In this document: in pieces, positions 1 through 10,998 of the stretch | Layout of the letters: each line of letters opens with the position of its first letter | Numbering within the stretch: position 1 is the stretch's first letter | Assembly: GCF_017798005.1 (NCBI RefSeq) | Contig: NZ_CP072548.1 | Location: 744,001-808,000 of the forward strand | Direction: 5' to 3' | DNA from: Aggregatibacter sp. 2125159857 | GTDB taxonomy: Bacteria > Pseudomonadota > Gammaproteobacteria > Enterobacterales > Pasteurellaceae | Length of the DNA: 64,000 bases | Program-made: the position numbers and the translations under genes | Notes under the pieces: model-generated | The model's input: the letters and a program-made list of their open reading frames with translations, nothing else | Told to the model about the DNA's origin: nothing | The model's database searches: none

Positions 1-23
1 TATAGGCTGATTATTTACTCCTC

Positions 24-117
24 GTAGCGTGCATCTTGATGCACGACCAAATTACACAGGGAACGTTATTTAACGCTTTCGGGCATTCACGATTTCGTGC
101 AACAAGTTGCACGCTAC
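24..117. repeat. 94-bp palindromic intergenic element, short form, copy 1
   Basis: The element begins with gtagcgtgca and ends with its exact reverse complement tgcacgctac. Just inside each end is a perfect small hairpin: gtgcat-cttg-atgcac on the left and gtgcaac-aa-gttgcac on the right. An element of the same length and ends lies at 33200-33293, and two longer relatives lie at 58333-58490 and 58587-58743. It encodes nothing recognisable. It resembles a REP-like or MITE-like element; no target-site duplication is obvious here. Confidence 0.85.
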
Positions 118-208
118 AATTCTTCGGTGGTTAATCTATAATAGAGAGAAAACTATCTCAAAACTGACCGCACTTGAGCATCATGCTTTCTATGATCAGT
201 TTAAACAC

Positions 209-241
209 AATAAGCCCTGTATTTTGCAGGGCTTATTTTTT
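209..241 (+). terminator. Rho-independent terminator of an upstream gene outside the window
   Basis: The stem ataagccctg/cagggcttat with a 7-nt loop is followed by a run of T on the + strand. It lies before gdhA, so it would end a transcript entering from the left. Positions 242-437 are AT-rich leader sequence with no gene I can support. Confidence 0.75.
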
Positions 242-398
242 GTCTAAATGAATGCTTTATTTAGATAAAAATTAACAAAATTATTAAATAATTAGATATT
301 ATCTATATTATTCTATCTTTTATTCTAAATTTTTCCTATTTTTAATGGTTGTTTTGGAAAAATAAGAAGAGTTGTTGCATAGTGATTCCGATTAATAA

Positions 399-1787
<1,389 letters not shown>

Positions 1788-1819
1788 TTTTTCGATATTT
1801 CGCTTGCGAGGATAAAGAA

Positions 1820-1866
1820 AAGTGCGGTGGATTTCAAAACGCTTTAAAAATCCACCGCACTTCTTT
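1820..1866 (+). terminator. Terminator built from an inverted pair of uptake signals
   Basis: The arms aagtgcggtggattt (1820-1834) and aaatccaccgcactt (1848-1862) are perfect complements and contain the uptake-signal core in opposite orientation, followed by a T-rich stretch. It lies between convergent gdhA and cmoA and can serve both. Confidence 0.8.
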
Positions 1867-1881
1867 ATTTTGAGCTTGCGC

Positions 1882-2719
<838 letters not shown>

Positions 2720-2769
2720 CGCACGGTTAATTTCTCTTTAATGATTCAGAATATAATAAGGAATAAAAA

Positions 2770-4536
2770 ATGATGCGTTCACATTATTGCGGTGCGTTAA
2801 ACCGCGCAAATATCGGTCAGGAAGTGACATTAAGCGGTTGGGTTCATCGCCGCCGCGATTTAGGTGGGTTGATCTTTATTGATATGCGCGATCGTGATGG
2901 CATCGTGCAAGTGTGTTTCGACCCCAAATACCAAGACGCCTTGACCGCGGCTGCCGGTTTGCGTAACGAATTTTGTATTCAAATCAAAGGTGAAGTGATT
3001 GCTCGCCCGGACAACCAAATCAATAAAAACATGGCGACCGGTGAAGTGGAAGTATTGGCAAAAGCCTTGAAAATTTACAACGCTTCCGATGTGTTGCCGT
3101 TAGACTTCAACCAAAACAATACGGAAGAACAACGCTTAAAATACCGTTATTTGGATTTACGCCGTCCGGAAATGGCACAACGTTTGAAAACCCGTGCGAA
3201 AATCACCAGTTTTGTGCGTCGTTTTATGGATGACAATGGTTTCCTTGATATTGAAACCCCAATGCTAACCAAAGCCACACCGGAAGGCGCGCGCGATTAT
3301 TTAGTGCCGAGCCGTGTACATAAAGGCAAATTCTATGCCTTGCCACAATCACCACAGCTTTTTAAACAGCTTTTAATGATGTCCGGTTTTGACCGTTATT
3401 ATCAAATCGTGAAATGTTTCCGTGATGAAGATTTGCGTGCGGATCGTCAACCGGAATTTACCCAAATCGATGTGGAAACCTCTTTCCTGACAGCGCCTGA
3501 AGTGCGTGAGATTATGGAACGTATGGTGCATGGTTTATGGCAAAATATCATTGGTGTGGATTTAGGCAAATTCCCAGTGATGACTTGGCACGAAGCGATG
3601 AATCGTTTTGGTTCCGACAAACCGGATTTGCGTAACCCACTGGAGCTAGTGGATGTTGCAGACCTCGTTAAAGAGGTAGATTTCAAAGTGTTCCAAGGCC
3701 CTGCCAATGATCCAAATGGTCGTGTGGCGGTCATTCGCGTACCAAATGGCAGCGAAATTACACGTAAACAAATTGATGAATACACCCAATTTGTTGGGAT
3801 ATACGGTGCGAAAGGTTTGGCTTGGGCGAAAGTGAATGATATCAATGCCGGCCTTGAAGGCGTTCAAAGCCCGATTGCTAAATTCTTAAATGAAGACGTA
3901 TGGAAAGCGTTAGTAGAACGTGTAAAAGTACAAAACGGAGATATCTTGTTCTTCGGCGCAGACAAATGGCAAACCACCACCGATGCCATGGGCGCATTGC
4001 GTTTGAAACTGGGTCGCGATCTCGGCTTAACCCGTTTAGACGAATGGCAACCGCTTTGGGTCATTGATTTCCCAATGTTTGAACGTGATGATGAAGGCAA
4101 TTTGGCGGCAATGCACCACCCATTCACATCGCCACGTGATTTCACACCGGAACAATTGGAAGCGGATCCAACAACTGCGGTGGCGAATGCTTACGATATG
4201 GTCATCAACGGCTACGAAGTGGGGGGCGGTTCCGTACGTATTTTCGATCCGAAAATGCAACAAACTGTATTCCGCATTCTTGGCATCAATGAACAAGAAC
4301 AACGCGAGAAATTTGGTTTCTTATTGGATGCATTGAAATTCGGCACACCGCCACACGCAGGTTTGGCGTTCGGTTTAGACCGTTTAACCATGCTTTTAAC
4401 CGGCACTGAAAATATCCGTGATGTGATTGCGTTCCCGAAAACCACGGCAGCGGCGTGCTTAATGACCGAAGCGCCAAGTTTTGCGAATCCGCAAGCGTTG
4501 GGTGAGTTGAGTATTCAAGTGGTTAAAAATGCTTAA
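2770..4536 (+). CDS. aspS: Aspartyl-tRNA synthetase
   Basis: This 588-residue class IIb synthetase charges tRNA-Asp with aspartate. The N-terminal OB-fold anticodon-binding domain includes [20 protein letters not shown]; the catalytic domain has motif 2 ([16 protein letters not shown]), the bacterial insertion domain, and motif 3 near the C-terminus ([12 protein letters not shown]). Length matches bacterial AspRS. The start is ATGATG at 2770; initiation at either codon changes one residue. A promoter with a consensus -10 lies about 50 bp upstream and a hairpin terminator follows. I see no T-box or other leader control element. Confidence 0.98.
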   Translation: MMRSHYCGALNRANIGQEVTLSGWVHRRRDLGGLIFIDMRDRDGIVQVCFDPKYQDALTAAAGLRNEFCIQIKGEVIARPDNQINKNMATGEVEVLAKALKIYNASDVLPLDFNQNNTEEQRLKYRYLDLRRPEMAQRLKTRAKITSFVRRFMDDNGFLDIETPMLTKATPEGARDYLVPSRVHKGKFYALPQSPQLFKQLLMMSGFDRYYQIVKCFRDEDLRADRQPEFTQIDVETSFLTAPEVREIMERMVHGLWQNIIGVDLGKFPVMTWHEAMNRFGSDKPDLRNPLELVDVADLVKEVDFKVFQGPANDPNGRVAVIRVPNGSEITRKQIDEYTQFVGIYGAKGLAWAKVNDINAGLEGVQSPIAKFLNEDVWKALVERVKVQNGDILFFGADKWQTTTDAMGALRLKLGRDLGLTRLDEWQPLWVIDFPMFERDDEGNLAAMHHPFTSPRDFTPEQLEADPTTAVANAYDMVINGYEVGGGSVRIFDPKMQQTVFRILGINEQEQREKFGFLLDALKFGTPPHAGLAFGLDRLTMLLTGTENIRDVIAFPKTTAAACLMTEAPSFANPQALGELSIQVVKNA

Positions 4537-4602
4537 CGGCTAATTTTGAATAAAAAGTGCGGTGTCTTTTTTGATTGAATTATGAAACAAAGAAGACCAA
4601 TG

Positions 4603-4649
4603 AGCTATATTTTAGTGATGTTATTCATGACTGAAATATAGCTTTTTTA
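4603..4649 (+). terminator. aspS terminator
   Basis: A 14-bp stem (4603-4616 with 4630-4643, one wobble pair) around the segment agctatattt is followed by six T residues. Confidence 0.8.
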
Positions 4650-4684
4650 TCACTTGAAATATCGTTATTTTTCAATAGCATAGA

Positions 4685-4723
<39 letters not shown>

Positions 4724-4959
4724 GAATAAGAATTATAATAAATAATACGGATAATAAGCCTAAAATGGTTGTGGAATAATAAATTTCTCGTTAAAATTGT
4801 GCGAATTAAGTCACACTTTCATGTAAGATATGTTACGCAATGTAAAATTTATGTAATAAAAATGTTAAGTAAATGACTTGCTTTAGGTTTCTTGCTACAA
4901 TCGATTTGCAAAATCGTTTCAATACAAAAGCCAAAATAACTAGAATAAGATTAAAAAAT

Positions 4960-5325
4960 ATGAAAAAGCCGCGTTCTATCCCGATTATTTGTTGGACTAA
5001 TATCATTATTAATTATCTTATTGTGTTAGGACTCACCTTAATTGTGCTTGCCATTGGTGATTCCTTTATTCAGTCCAGCGCTCTGCTTTTTATGCCTTAT
5101 TTAAATTTTGTCGTCATTTTCTTCCTCAATAAAAACATCTTACGCGGCCGACATTGGGCGAGAGATATTTTTATTGCGTGGCTGCTTGCCGTTGATGTGC
5201 TGGTTTATGTGTTGTTTGAGAATGTTCCTATCACAATGTGTCATGTCTTGTTGTTAATTGTTAATCTTATTTGTCTATTTCACCCTTCTGCAAATGTATT
5301 TTTTCACGAAAAAAATACTGAATAG
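4960..5325 (+). CDS. Small integral membrane protein of unknown function
   Basis: I do not recognise this 121-residue protein. It starts MKKPRSIPIICW and has about four hydrophobic segments: roughly residues 10-33, 37-54, 63-82 and 86-105, each long enough to span the inner membrane. Basic residues lie at the N-terminus and in the KNILRGRHWARD loop. The frame is open further upstream to 4873, but the added residues are not hydrophobic and look unlike coding sequence, so I start at ATG 4960, although no strong ribosome site is visible. A (TAC)13 tract lies about 240 bp upstream. The coding sequence is AT-rich. The coding call rests on the membrane topology. Confidence 0.6.
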   Translation: MKKPRSIPIICWTNIIINYLIVLGLTLIVLAIGDSFIQSSALLFMPYLNFVVIFFLNKNILRGRHWARDIFIAWLLAVDVLVYVLFENVPITMCHVLLLIVNLICLFHPSANVFFHEKNTE

Positions 5326-5591
5326 CACCATCGTCTCTTGAATCTCTCAATCAGGCGTAGCGTGAATATAAATTTCATACGATTCGGTTAAAAATTTTAT
5401 TCACTGTCATTCGCCAAGTTAGCAAGATTTATCCGTTTTTAATCTCTCATTTTTTGAAATAAAATGCTGATTTTTAGAAAAACATAGTTTTTTATCTTTT
5501 GCTTTGTTTTTTCTTATTGCTGGGTTCACTTTACTCTAGATGAAAATTCTATTATAAATACGCACCTTTCTATCATTTAAAGAGACATTTT
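5326..5591. promoter_or_regulatory. Leader of the NRAMP-like gene with a predicted promoter
   Basis: TTTACT at 5530-5535 and TATAAA at 5553-5558 are separated by 17 bp and lie about 34 bp before the start codon, a plausible sigma70 promoter. The preceding AT-rich sequence shows no gene or clear riboswitch. Confidence 0.45.
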
Positions 5592-6860
5592 ATGAGTGAA
5601 CCAATCAATCAAGTTGAAAAATCTACATGGGCGAGTAAATTCTCTGCCTTAGGTCCCGGAATCGTCATGGCATCTGCTGCCGTTGGCGGTTCGCACATTA
5701 TCGCCTCCACCCAAGCCGGAGCGATTTATGGTTGGGAATTAGTGAGCATCGTAATTCTTGCGAATTTATTCAAATATCCTTTCTTCCGTTTCGGCGTGCA
5801 ATATACCTTAGATACCGGCAATACCTTGTTGGAAGGTTACCGCCAAAAAGGTAAATTTTATTTGTGGCTATTCCTTGCATTAAATATTTTTGCCACCGTG
5901 ATTAACACAGCCGCGGTAGGTTTGCTAACCGCAGCCATTTTAACTTTTGTGATCCCTATTCCATTGCCAATGCCGGTCCTCAGTTTATTGGTGATCGGTG
6001 TGACAACCGGCATTTTACTGTTAGGGAAATATCGCTTATTAGACAGCTTATCCAAAATCATCATGATCGCCTTAACTGTGACAACAGTCAGTGCCGTGGT
6101 GATTGCATTCATGCGTAACGGTATGCAAGGTGTCGCACCGGCAGATTTCGTTGCGCCTTCCCCGTGGGAATTAAGCAAATTGGCATTTTTGGTGGCATTA
6201 ATGGGCTGGATGCCGGCGCCGATTGAAATTTCTGCGATTAACTCCATGTGGGTGGTGGCAAAACGTCGCTTGACCAAAGTGTCTTATCAAGACGGTTTGT
6301 TTGACTTTAACGTGGGTTACATCGGCACAGCGATTTTAGCCGTTGTGTTCTTAGCCCTTGGCGCATTAGTACAATTCGGTTCGCCTGAAACCGTAGAAAT
6401 GGTGGGCGGTAAATATATCGCGCAATTAATTAATATGTATGCCAGCACCATTGGTGAATGGGCGCGCTTATTGATCGCAGTGATTGCCTTCATGTGTATG
6501 TTCGGCACAACCATCACCGTTATCGACGGCTATTCTCGTACTAACGTTGAATCCTTGCGTTTATTACTTGGTAAACACGAAAGCACCGTAAAAACCTTAA
6601 ACATTGCCATGGTGCTTGCCGCGGCCTCCGGTTTAGCCATTATTTTCTATTTTAATAACGCCGTTGGTCCGATGTTGAAATTCGCAATGATCGCATCCTT
6701 TGTTTCTGCGCCGGTGTTTGCATGGTTGAACTTATCCTTAACCATGAAAGCGAAACACAGCGTGAAAGGTGGATTATTGTGGTTGTCCTTCATCGGCTTA
6801 TTCTACTTAACTGCGTTTGCTGCACTCTTTATTGCACAGCAAGCCGGCTGGTTAGGCTAA
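5592..6860 (+). CDS. NRAMP-family transporter lacking the canonical metal ligands
   Basis: The 422-residue protein has about eleven transmembrane helices and the overall pattern of the NRAMP/SLC11 family, for example LGPGIVMASAAVGGSHI in the first helix and GWMPAPIEIS in the sixth. Canonical manganese transporters of this family carry DPGN in helix 1 and MPH in helix 6. Here the aligned residues are GGSH (32-35) and MPAP (207-210), so the acidic and amide ligands are missing while the helix 6 methionine is kept. Family membership is clear; manganese transport cannot be assumed and the gene should not be called mntH. It has its own promoter and ends in an uptake-signal terminator. Confidence 0.8.
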   Translation: MSEPINQVEKSTWASKFSALGPGIVMASAAVGGSHIIASTQAGAIYGWELVSIVILANLFKYPFFRFGVQYTLDTGNTLLEGYRQKGKFYLWLFLALNIFATVINTAAVGLLTAAILTFVIPIPLPMPVLSLLVIGVTTGILLLGKYRLLDSLSKIIMIALTVTTVSAVVIAFMRNGMQGVAPADFVAPSPWELSKLAFLVALMGWMPAPIEISAINSMWVVAKRRLTKVSYQDGLFDFNVGYIGTAILAVVFLALGALVQFGSPETVEMVGGKYIAQLINMYASTIGEWARLLIAVIAFMCMFGTTITVIDGYSRTNVESLRLLLGKHESTVKTLNIAMVLAAASGLAIIFYFNNAVGPMLKFAMIASFVSAPVFAWLNLSLTMKAKHSVKGGLLWLSFIGLFYLTAFAALFIAQQAGWLG

Positions 6861-6877
6861 AAATTTTTTTAAAAACG

Positions 6878-6917
6878 ACCGCACTTTAAGGACTTCTTTA
6901 AAGTGCGGTTCTTTTTT
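6878..6917 (+). terminator. Terminator from an inverted uptake-signal pair
   Basis: accgcactttaa (6878-6889) pairs with the arm ending at 6909 that contains aagtgcggt, followed by cttttttac. It ends the NRAMP-like transcript. Confidence 0.8.
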
Positions 6918-6929
6918 ACGTTGTTTTGC

Positions 6930-7418
6930 GTGAAAATACATAGCGAACTTTTTCTTTGTGCGGATATCCAATTGAAATACAAAAACAACCAATCTGTCCT
7001 TGTTGTCATTTATGCCAAAGAGAGTGGCAGAGTGCTTATGCTACAGCGTCGAGATGATCCGGCTTTTTGGCAATCGGTCACCGGTTCTTTGGAAGAACAT
7101 GAAATGCCGTATGACGCGGCAGTGCGTGAAGTTTGGGAAGAAGTGCGGTTAAAAACGCCGTCAAAAAGCACCGCACTTTGGGATTGTCATGAAAGCGTAA
7201 CGTTTGAAATTTTTCCGCATTTCCGCTATAAATACGCACCGAATGTTACCCACTGCCGAGAGCACTGGTTTTTGTTGGCAGTGGATCAGGAATTTACCCC
7301 TGAATTAACCGAACATCTCGCTTTTCAATGGGTTTCGCCAGCACAGGCGGTGCAGATGACGAAATCGCCTAATAATGCAGAAGCGATAAGAAAATATTTA
7401 TTTGATTTGACAAAATAG
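6930..7418 (+). CDS. nudB: Dihydroneopterin triphosphate diphosphatase, Nudix family
   Basis: NudB removes pyrophosphate from dihydroneopterin triphosphate, an early step of folate synthesis. The Nudix box runs GSLEEHEMPYDAAVREVWEE, matching GX5EX7REUXEE. YKNNQSVLVVIYAK and HFRYKYAPN match the NudB subfamily. The start is uncertain. There is no in-frame ATG; conservation begins at QLKYKNN, where the preceding codon is ATC. I use GTG 6930; TTG 6972 is an alternative. GTG 6903 lies inside the terminator stem of the upstream gene and is unlikely. yebC follows after 12 bp, so the two are probably co-transcribed. Confidence 0.88.
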   Translation: MKIHSELFLCADIQLKYKNNQSVLVVIYAKESGRVLMLQRRDDPAFWQSVTGSLEEHEMPYDAAVREVWEEVRLKTPSKSTALWDCHESVTFEIFPHFRYKYAPNVTHCREHWFLLAVDQEFTPELTEHLAFQWVSPAQAVQMTKSPNNAEAIRKYLFDLTK

Positions 7419-7430
7419 AAGGAAAACAAC

Positions 7431-8171
7431 ATGGCAGGCCATAGTAAGTGGGCAAATATTAAACACCGTAAAGCGGCACAAGATGCGCAACGTGGCAAAA
7501 TCTTTACTAAATTAATTCGTGAATTGGTAACCGCTGCAAAAATCGGTGGCGGCGATGTGGGATCGAACCCACGTTTACGTGCGGCAGTGGATAAAGCACT
7601 CAGCAACAACATGACCCGTGATACCATTAATCGTGCTATTGAGCGTGGTGTTGGTGGTGGCGATGACACCAATATGGAAACCAAAATCTATGAAGGTTAC
7701 GGTCCGGGTGGCACGGCTGTCATGGTGGAATGTTTGAGCGATAATGCTAACCGCACCATTTCCCAAGTTCGCCCAAGTTTTACCAAATGTGGCGGTAACT
7801 TAGGTACAGAAGGTTCCGTGGGTTATTTATTTAGTAAAAAGGGCTTGATTATTGTTAATCAAGCGGATGAAGATGCATTAATGGAAGCGGCGATTGAGGC
7901 CGGTGCCGATGATGTTCAACCGCAAGATGACGGCTCTTTTGAAATTTATACCGCGTGGGAAGAATTAGGTTCCGTACGCGATGGCATTGAAGCAGCAGGC
8001 TTTAAAGTGCAAGAAGCGGAAGTGACAATGATTCCATCAACGACAGTGGATTTGGATGCAGAAACTGCACCGAAACTATTGCGTTTAATTGATATGTTGG
8101 AAGACTGTGATGACGTACAAAACGTTTATCACAACGGTGAAATTAGCGATGAAGTCGCTGCAATGCTATAA
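7431..8171 (+). CDS. yebC: YebC/PmpR family regulatory or translation factor
   Basis: The 246-residue protein begins [18 protein letters not shown], the signature of the YebC/TACO1 family. Members have been described as transcriptional regulators, and the family has also been linked to translation of difficult sequences; the sequence alone does not decide which applies here. Length is normal. A ribosome site (gaaggaaa) precedes ATG 7431. It lies between nudB and the ruvC-ruvA-ruvB genes, as is common in gamma-proteobacteria, but a lipoprotein gene separates it from ruvC here. Confidence 0.95.
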   Translation: MAGHSKWANIKHRKAAQDAQRGKIFTKLIRELVTAAKIGGGDVGSNPRLRAAVDKALSNNMTRDTINRAIERGVGGGDDTNMETKIYEGYGPGGTAVMVECLSDNANRTISQVRPSFTKCGGNLGTEGSVGYLFSKKGLIIVNQADEDALMEAAIEAGADDVQPQDDGSFEIYTAWEELGSVRDGIEAAGFKVQEAEVTMIPSTTVDLDAETAPKLLRLIDMLEDCDDVQNVYHNGEISDEVAAML

Positions 8172-8180
8172 GGAGCATTT

Positions 8181-8612
8181 ATGAAATTTGTTAAAGTATT
8201 CTCTGCAATGGCTACAGTTGCCATTTTGGCGGCGTGTTCTAATGCAACAGCCAATGTTGAATCCAAAGCTGCCGGCGCTATGCCAACGATTACGGATAAA
8301 ACTGTCGTGTATTCTTGCAACAAGAAAACCGTGACTGCCGTGTATCAATTCGAAGGTCAAGAACCGACAGGGGCAATGGTAATGGTAGGCAATAAAGTGA
8401 TTGCAAAAGATTTTGCTCGCGATGCATCTCAAAAGGATTTTACTGCATTTACTTCCGGCAACTATGTGTGGAATGTGGACAGCGGTTTAACCTTGGATAA
8501 ATTTGATTCTGTGGTGCCGGTAAATCTTTTACAAAAAGGTAAAAAAGCCGACAAAATCATTGTGAAAAACTGTGATGTGAACGCGAAAGCGACCGCAAAA
8601 GCAAATCAATAA
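8181..8612 (+). CDS. Predicted lipoprotein with MliC/ACP-like features
   Basis: The 143-residue product has a lipoprotein signal peptide with lipobox ILAAC; lipidation would be at Cys19, and Ser at +2 favours outer-membrane sorting. The mature part has one cysteine near each end (VVYSC and VKNCDV) and alternating short strands. This pattern resembles MliC-type lysozyme inhibitors and the related Neisseria adhesin complex protein. I infer that relationship by eye and hold it with moderate confidence. ATG 8181 has a strong site (aaggagc) 9 bp after yebC, so it is probably co-transcribed with yebC. A terminator follows and separates it from ruvC. Confidence 0.7.
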   Translation: MKFVKVFSAMATVAILAACSNATANVESKAAGAMPTITDKTVVYSCNKKTVTAVYQFEGQEPTGAMVMVGNKVIAKDFARDASQKDFTAFTSGNYVWNVDSGLTLDKFDSVVPVNLLQKGKKADKIIVKNCDVNAKATAKANQ

Positions 8613-8629
8613 ACTTTCACGTCAAATAA

Positions 8630-8660
8630 AAACGGCTAGGTCTTCTAGCCGTTTATTTTA
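8630..8660 (+). terminator. Terminator between the lipoprotein gene and ruvC
   Basis: aaacggctag (8630-8639) pairs perfectly with ctagccgttt (8645-8654) around a 5-nt loop, followed by a T-rich run. Confidence 0.8.
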
Positions 8661-8669
8661 TACCCGATT

Positions 8670-9242
8670 ATGGCAATTATTTTAGGCATTGACCCCGGTT
8701 CGCGCGTGACCGGTTATGGCGTTATTCGACAAACCGGGCGACAGTTGGAATACCTTGGCAGTGGGGCGATTCGTACTCAAGTCGAGGATTTACCGACCCG
8801 TTTAAAACGTATTTATGCCGGCGTGACGGAAATCATCACGCAATTTCAACCGGATATGTTTGCGATTGAGCAAGTCTTTATGGCAAAAAATGCGGATTCC
8901 GCCCTAAAACTCGGGCAGGCGCGTGGCACGGCGATTGTGGCGGCAGTGAATCATGATTTGCCTGTGTTTGAATATGCAGCGCGTTTAATCAAACAAACGG
9001 TGGTGGGGATTGGCTCGGCAGATAAAATTCAAGTGCAGGATATGGTGACTCGTATTCTTAAACTTTCTGATAAACCACAAGCGGACGCCGCAGACGCACT
9101 AGCCATTGCCATTACGCATGCGCATTCTATACAGCATTCTTTCCACGTTGCTAATGCGGCAGATCAGCATAAAACACAAGAAAAAATGACCGCACTTTTG
9201 CGGACTCGATATAGTCGAGGCCGTTTCCGTTTAAAAATTTAA
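8670..9242 (+). CDS. ruvC: Crossover junction endodeoxyribonuclease RuvC
   Basis: RuvC resolves Holliday junctions by symmetric nicking, working with RuvAB in recombinational repair. The 190-residue protein has the RNase H-like fold with acidic metal ligands in ILGIDPGSR (Asp7), FAIEQVF, and [11 protein letters not shown] near the C-terminus. Length is slightly above the E. coli enzyme. It begins 10 bp after a terminator stem, and a further short hairpin lies between it and ruvA, so ruvC may be partly uncoupled from ruvAB. An uptake signal lies within the gene near the 3' end. Confidence 0.97.
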   Translation: MAIILGIDPGSRVTGYGVIRQTGRQLEYLGSGAIRTQVEDLPTRLKRIYAGVTEIITQFQPDMFAIEQVFMAKNADSALKLGQARGTAIVAAVNHDLPVFEYAARLIKQTVVGIGSADKIQVQDMVTRILKLSDKPQADAADALAIAITHAHSIQHSFHVANAADQHKTQEKMTALLRTRYSRGRFRLKI

Positions 9243-9269
9243 CTGGATATTTATCCAGTTTTATTTTAT
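9241..9269 (+). terminator. Short hairpin after ruvC
   Basis: aactggata/tatccagtt with a 2-nt loop overlaps the ruvC stop codon and is followed by ttattttat. It is a short stem and may only reduce transcription into ruvA. Confidence 0.5.
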
Positions 9270-9306
9270 CCTACCTGCGATTTTTTTACTGATAATTAGG
9301 ATTGCT

Positions 9307-9921
9307 ATGATTGGTCATCTCACTGGTATTTTAATGGAGAAACAACCGCCGGAAATTTTGTTGGATGTGCAAGGTGTCGGCTATGAACTGTTGTTGCCGA
9401 TGACAAGTTTTTATCATCTTCCGGATATAGGTAAACAAACCCGCTTATTTACCCATTTGGTCGTGCGTGAAGATGCTCATTTGCTCTTTGGATTTGCCCA
9501 AAAAACCGACCGCACTTTATTTCGTGAATTGATTAAAACCAATGGTGTAGGCCCTAAATTGGCGTTGGCAATTTTATCTGCCATGTCGGTAGATGAGTTT
9601 GCGTATGCCATTGAACGCGAAGAATTGTCAAAATTAGTGAAGATTCCCGGTGTCGGCAAGAAAACCGCAGAAAGACTTTTGGTTGAACTCAAAGGCAAGT
9701 TTAACGGCGTGAAAAATAACGATTTCTTTATGCAAGCGGATCATTTGCCAAGCTTTAACATGGAAGCCGTTGCAACCACTGAACCTTCTAATGAGGCTGT
9801 AGCAGCATTGATCGCCTTGGGTTATAAGCCGGTTGATGCGGAGAAAATGGTGAAAAAAGTCTCTAAACCGGAACTTTCCAGTGAACAGTTAATTCGTGAA
9901 GCTTTAAAAGCCGCTTTGTAA
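9307..9921 (+). CDS. ruvA: Holliday junction branch migration protein RuvA
   Basis: RuvA binds the four-way junction as a tetramer and loads the RuvB motor. The 204-residue protein shows the N-terminal OB fold ([23 protein letters not shown]), the tandem helix-hairpin-helix region ([16 protein letters not shown] and [16 protein letters not shown]), and a C-terminal helical domain that contacts RuvB. Length is normal. ruvB begins 15 bp downstream, so the two are translated from one message. Confidence 0.98.
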   Translation: MIGHLTGILMEKQPPEILLDVQGVGYELLLPMTSFYHLPDIGKQTRLFTHLVVREDAHLLFGFAQKTDRTLFRELIKTNGVGPKLALAILSAMSVDEFAYAIEREELSKLVKIPGVGKKTAERLLVELKGKFNGVKNNDFFMQADHLPSFNMEAVATTEPSNEAVAALIALGYKPVDAEKMVKKVSKPELSSEQLIREALKAAL

Positions 9922-9936
9922 TTTGAGATAGACAAG

Positions 9937-10950
9937 ATGATTGAAGCAGACAGAATTATCAGTGCTACGGCAAAATTAGACGAAGATGTCATTGATCGTG
10001 CCATTCGTCCCAAATTGTTGGCGGATTATGTGGGACAACCACAAGTTTGTGAACAAATGGAAATTTTCATTAAAGCGGCACAATTACGTCAGGATGCCTT
10101 GGATCATTTGTTGATTTTTGGCCCACCGGGATTGGGAAAAACCACGCTGGCTAATATTGTCGCCAACGAGATGGGCGTGAATATTCGCACCACATCCGGT
10201 CCGGTTTTGGAAAAGGCGGGTGATTTAGCGGCGATGCTGACAAATCTTGAGCCTCATGATGTGTTGTTTATTGATGAAATTCATCGCCTTTCCCCTGCCA
10301 TTGAAGAAGTATTGTATCCGGCAATGGAAGATTATCAGTTGGACATCATGATTGGTGAAGGCCCGGCTGCCCGTTCCATTAAATTGGATTTACCGCCTTT
10401 TACGCTTATCGGTGCTACAACTCGAGCCGGTTCTTTAACTTCGCCATTGCGCGATCGTTTTGGGATTGTGCAACGCTTGGAATTTTATTCCGTGCCGGAT
10501 TTAACGTCCATTGTGTCAAGAAGTGCGGTCTGTTTGCAGCTTAAAATTGATGATTCGGCCGCCTATGAAATTGCCCGCCGTTCTCGTGGTACACCGCGGA
10601 TCGCAAATCGCTTATTGCGTCGAGTGCGAGATTATGCCGATGTGCGTAATAACGGTGTGATTACCGAAGTCATTGCGAAAGCGGCGTTGTCTATGTTGGA
10701 TATTGACGATGCCGGGTTTGATTATTTAGACAGAAAGTTACTGACAGCCGTTTTAGAGCGTTTTGATGGTGGGCCTGTGGGGTTAGACAATTTAGCTGCG
10801 GCGATTGGGGAAGAGCGGGATACCATTGAAGATGTGCTGGAGCCTTATTTAATTCAGCAGGGATTCTTACAACGAACACCGCGCGGAAGAATGGCGACCT
10901 CAACAACTTATCGTCATTTTGGCATTGAAAAAATATCATATGGAGACTAA
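9937..10950 (+). CDS. ruvB: Holliday junction branch migration ATPase RuvB
   Basis: RuvB is the hexameric AAA+ motor that drives branch migration with RuvA. The 337-residue protein has Walker [10 protein letters not shown], Walker B FIDEIHRL, sensor 1 in GATTRAGSL, the arginine-finger region ([14 protein letters not shown]) and a C-terminal winged helix ending [16 protein letters not shown]. Length and motifs are complete. It ends the ruvA-ruvB unit and is followed by a bidirectional terminator shared with the convergent DUF5339 gene. Confidence 0.98.
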   Translation: MIEADRIISATAKLDEDVIDRAIRPKLLADYVGQPQVCEQMEIFIKAAQLRQDALDHLLIFGPPGLGKTTLANIVANEMGVNIRTTSGPVLEKAGDLAAMLTNLEPHDVLFIDEIHRLSPAIEEVLYPAMEDYQLDIMIGEGPAARSIKLDLPPFTLIGATTRAGSLTSPLRDRFGIVQRLEFYSVPDLTSIVSRSAVCLQLKIDDSAAYEIARRSRGTPRIANRLLRRVRDYADVRNNGVITEVIAKAALSMLDIDDAGFDYLDRKLLTAVLERFDGGPVGLDNLAAAIGEERDTIEDVLEPYLIQQGFLQRTPRGRMATSTTYRHFGIEKISYGD

Positions 10951-10953
10951 AAA

Positions 10954-10990
10954 ACAAAAGGCTTATTCAATCTAATAAGCCTTTTGTTTC
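10954..10990. terminator. Bidirectional terminator between ruvB and the DUF5339 gene
   Basis: A 14-bp perfect stem, acaaaaggcttatt (10954-10967) with its complement at 10974-10987, has A-rich sequence before and T-rich sequence after it, so it can act on both strands. Confidence 0.85.
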
Positions 10991-10998
10991 GTGAGAAA

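Noticed and set aside
4724..4959. A coding frame through the (TAC)13 tract
   Set aside because: All three forward frames either hit a stop just before the repeat or lack a start codon, and the reverse frames show no gene-like sequence.
5353..5420. Possible degenerate copy of the palindromic element (gtagcgtga)
   Set aside because: Only about eight bases of the end match, and neither inner hairpin nor the right end is present.
6903..6929. Start of nudB at GTG 6903
   Set aside because: The codon is part of the terminator stem of the preceding gene and the extra residues are not conserved.
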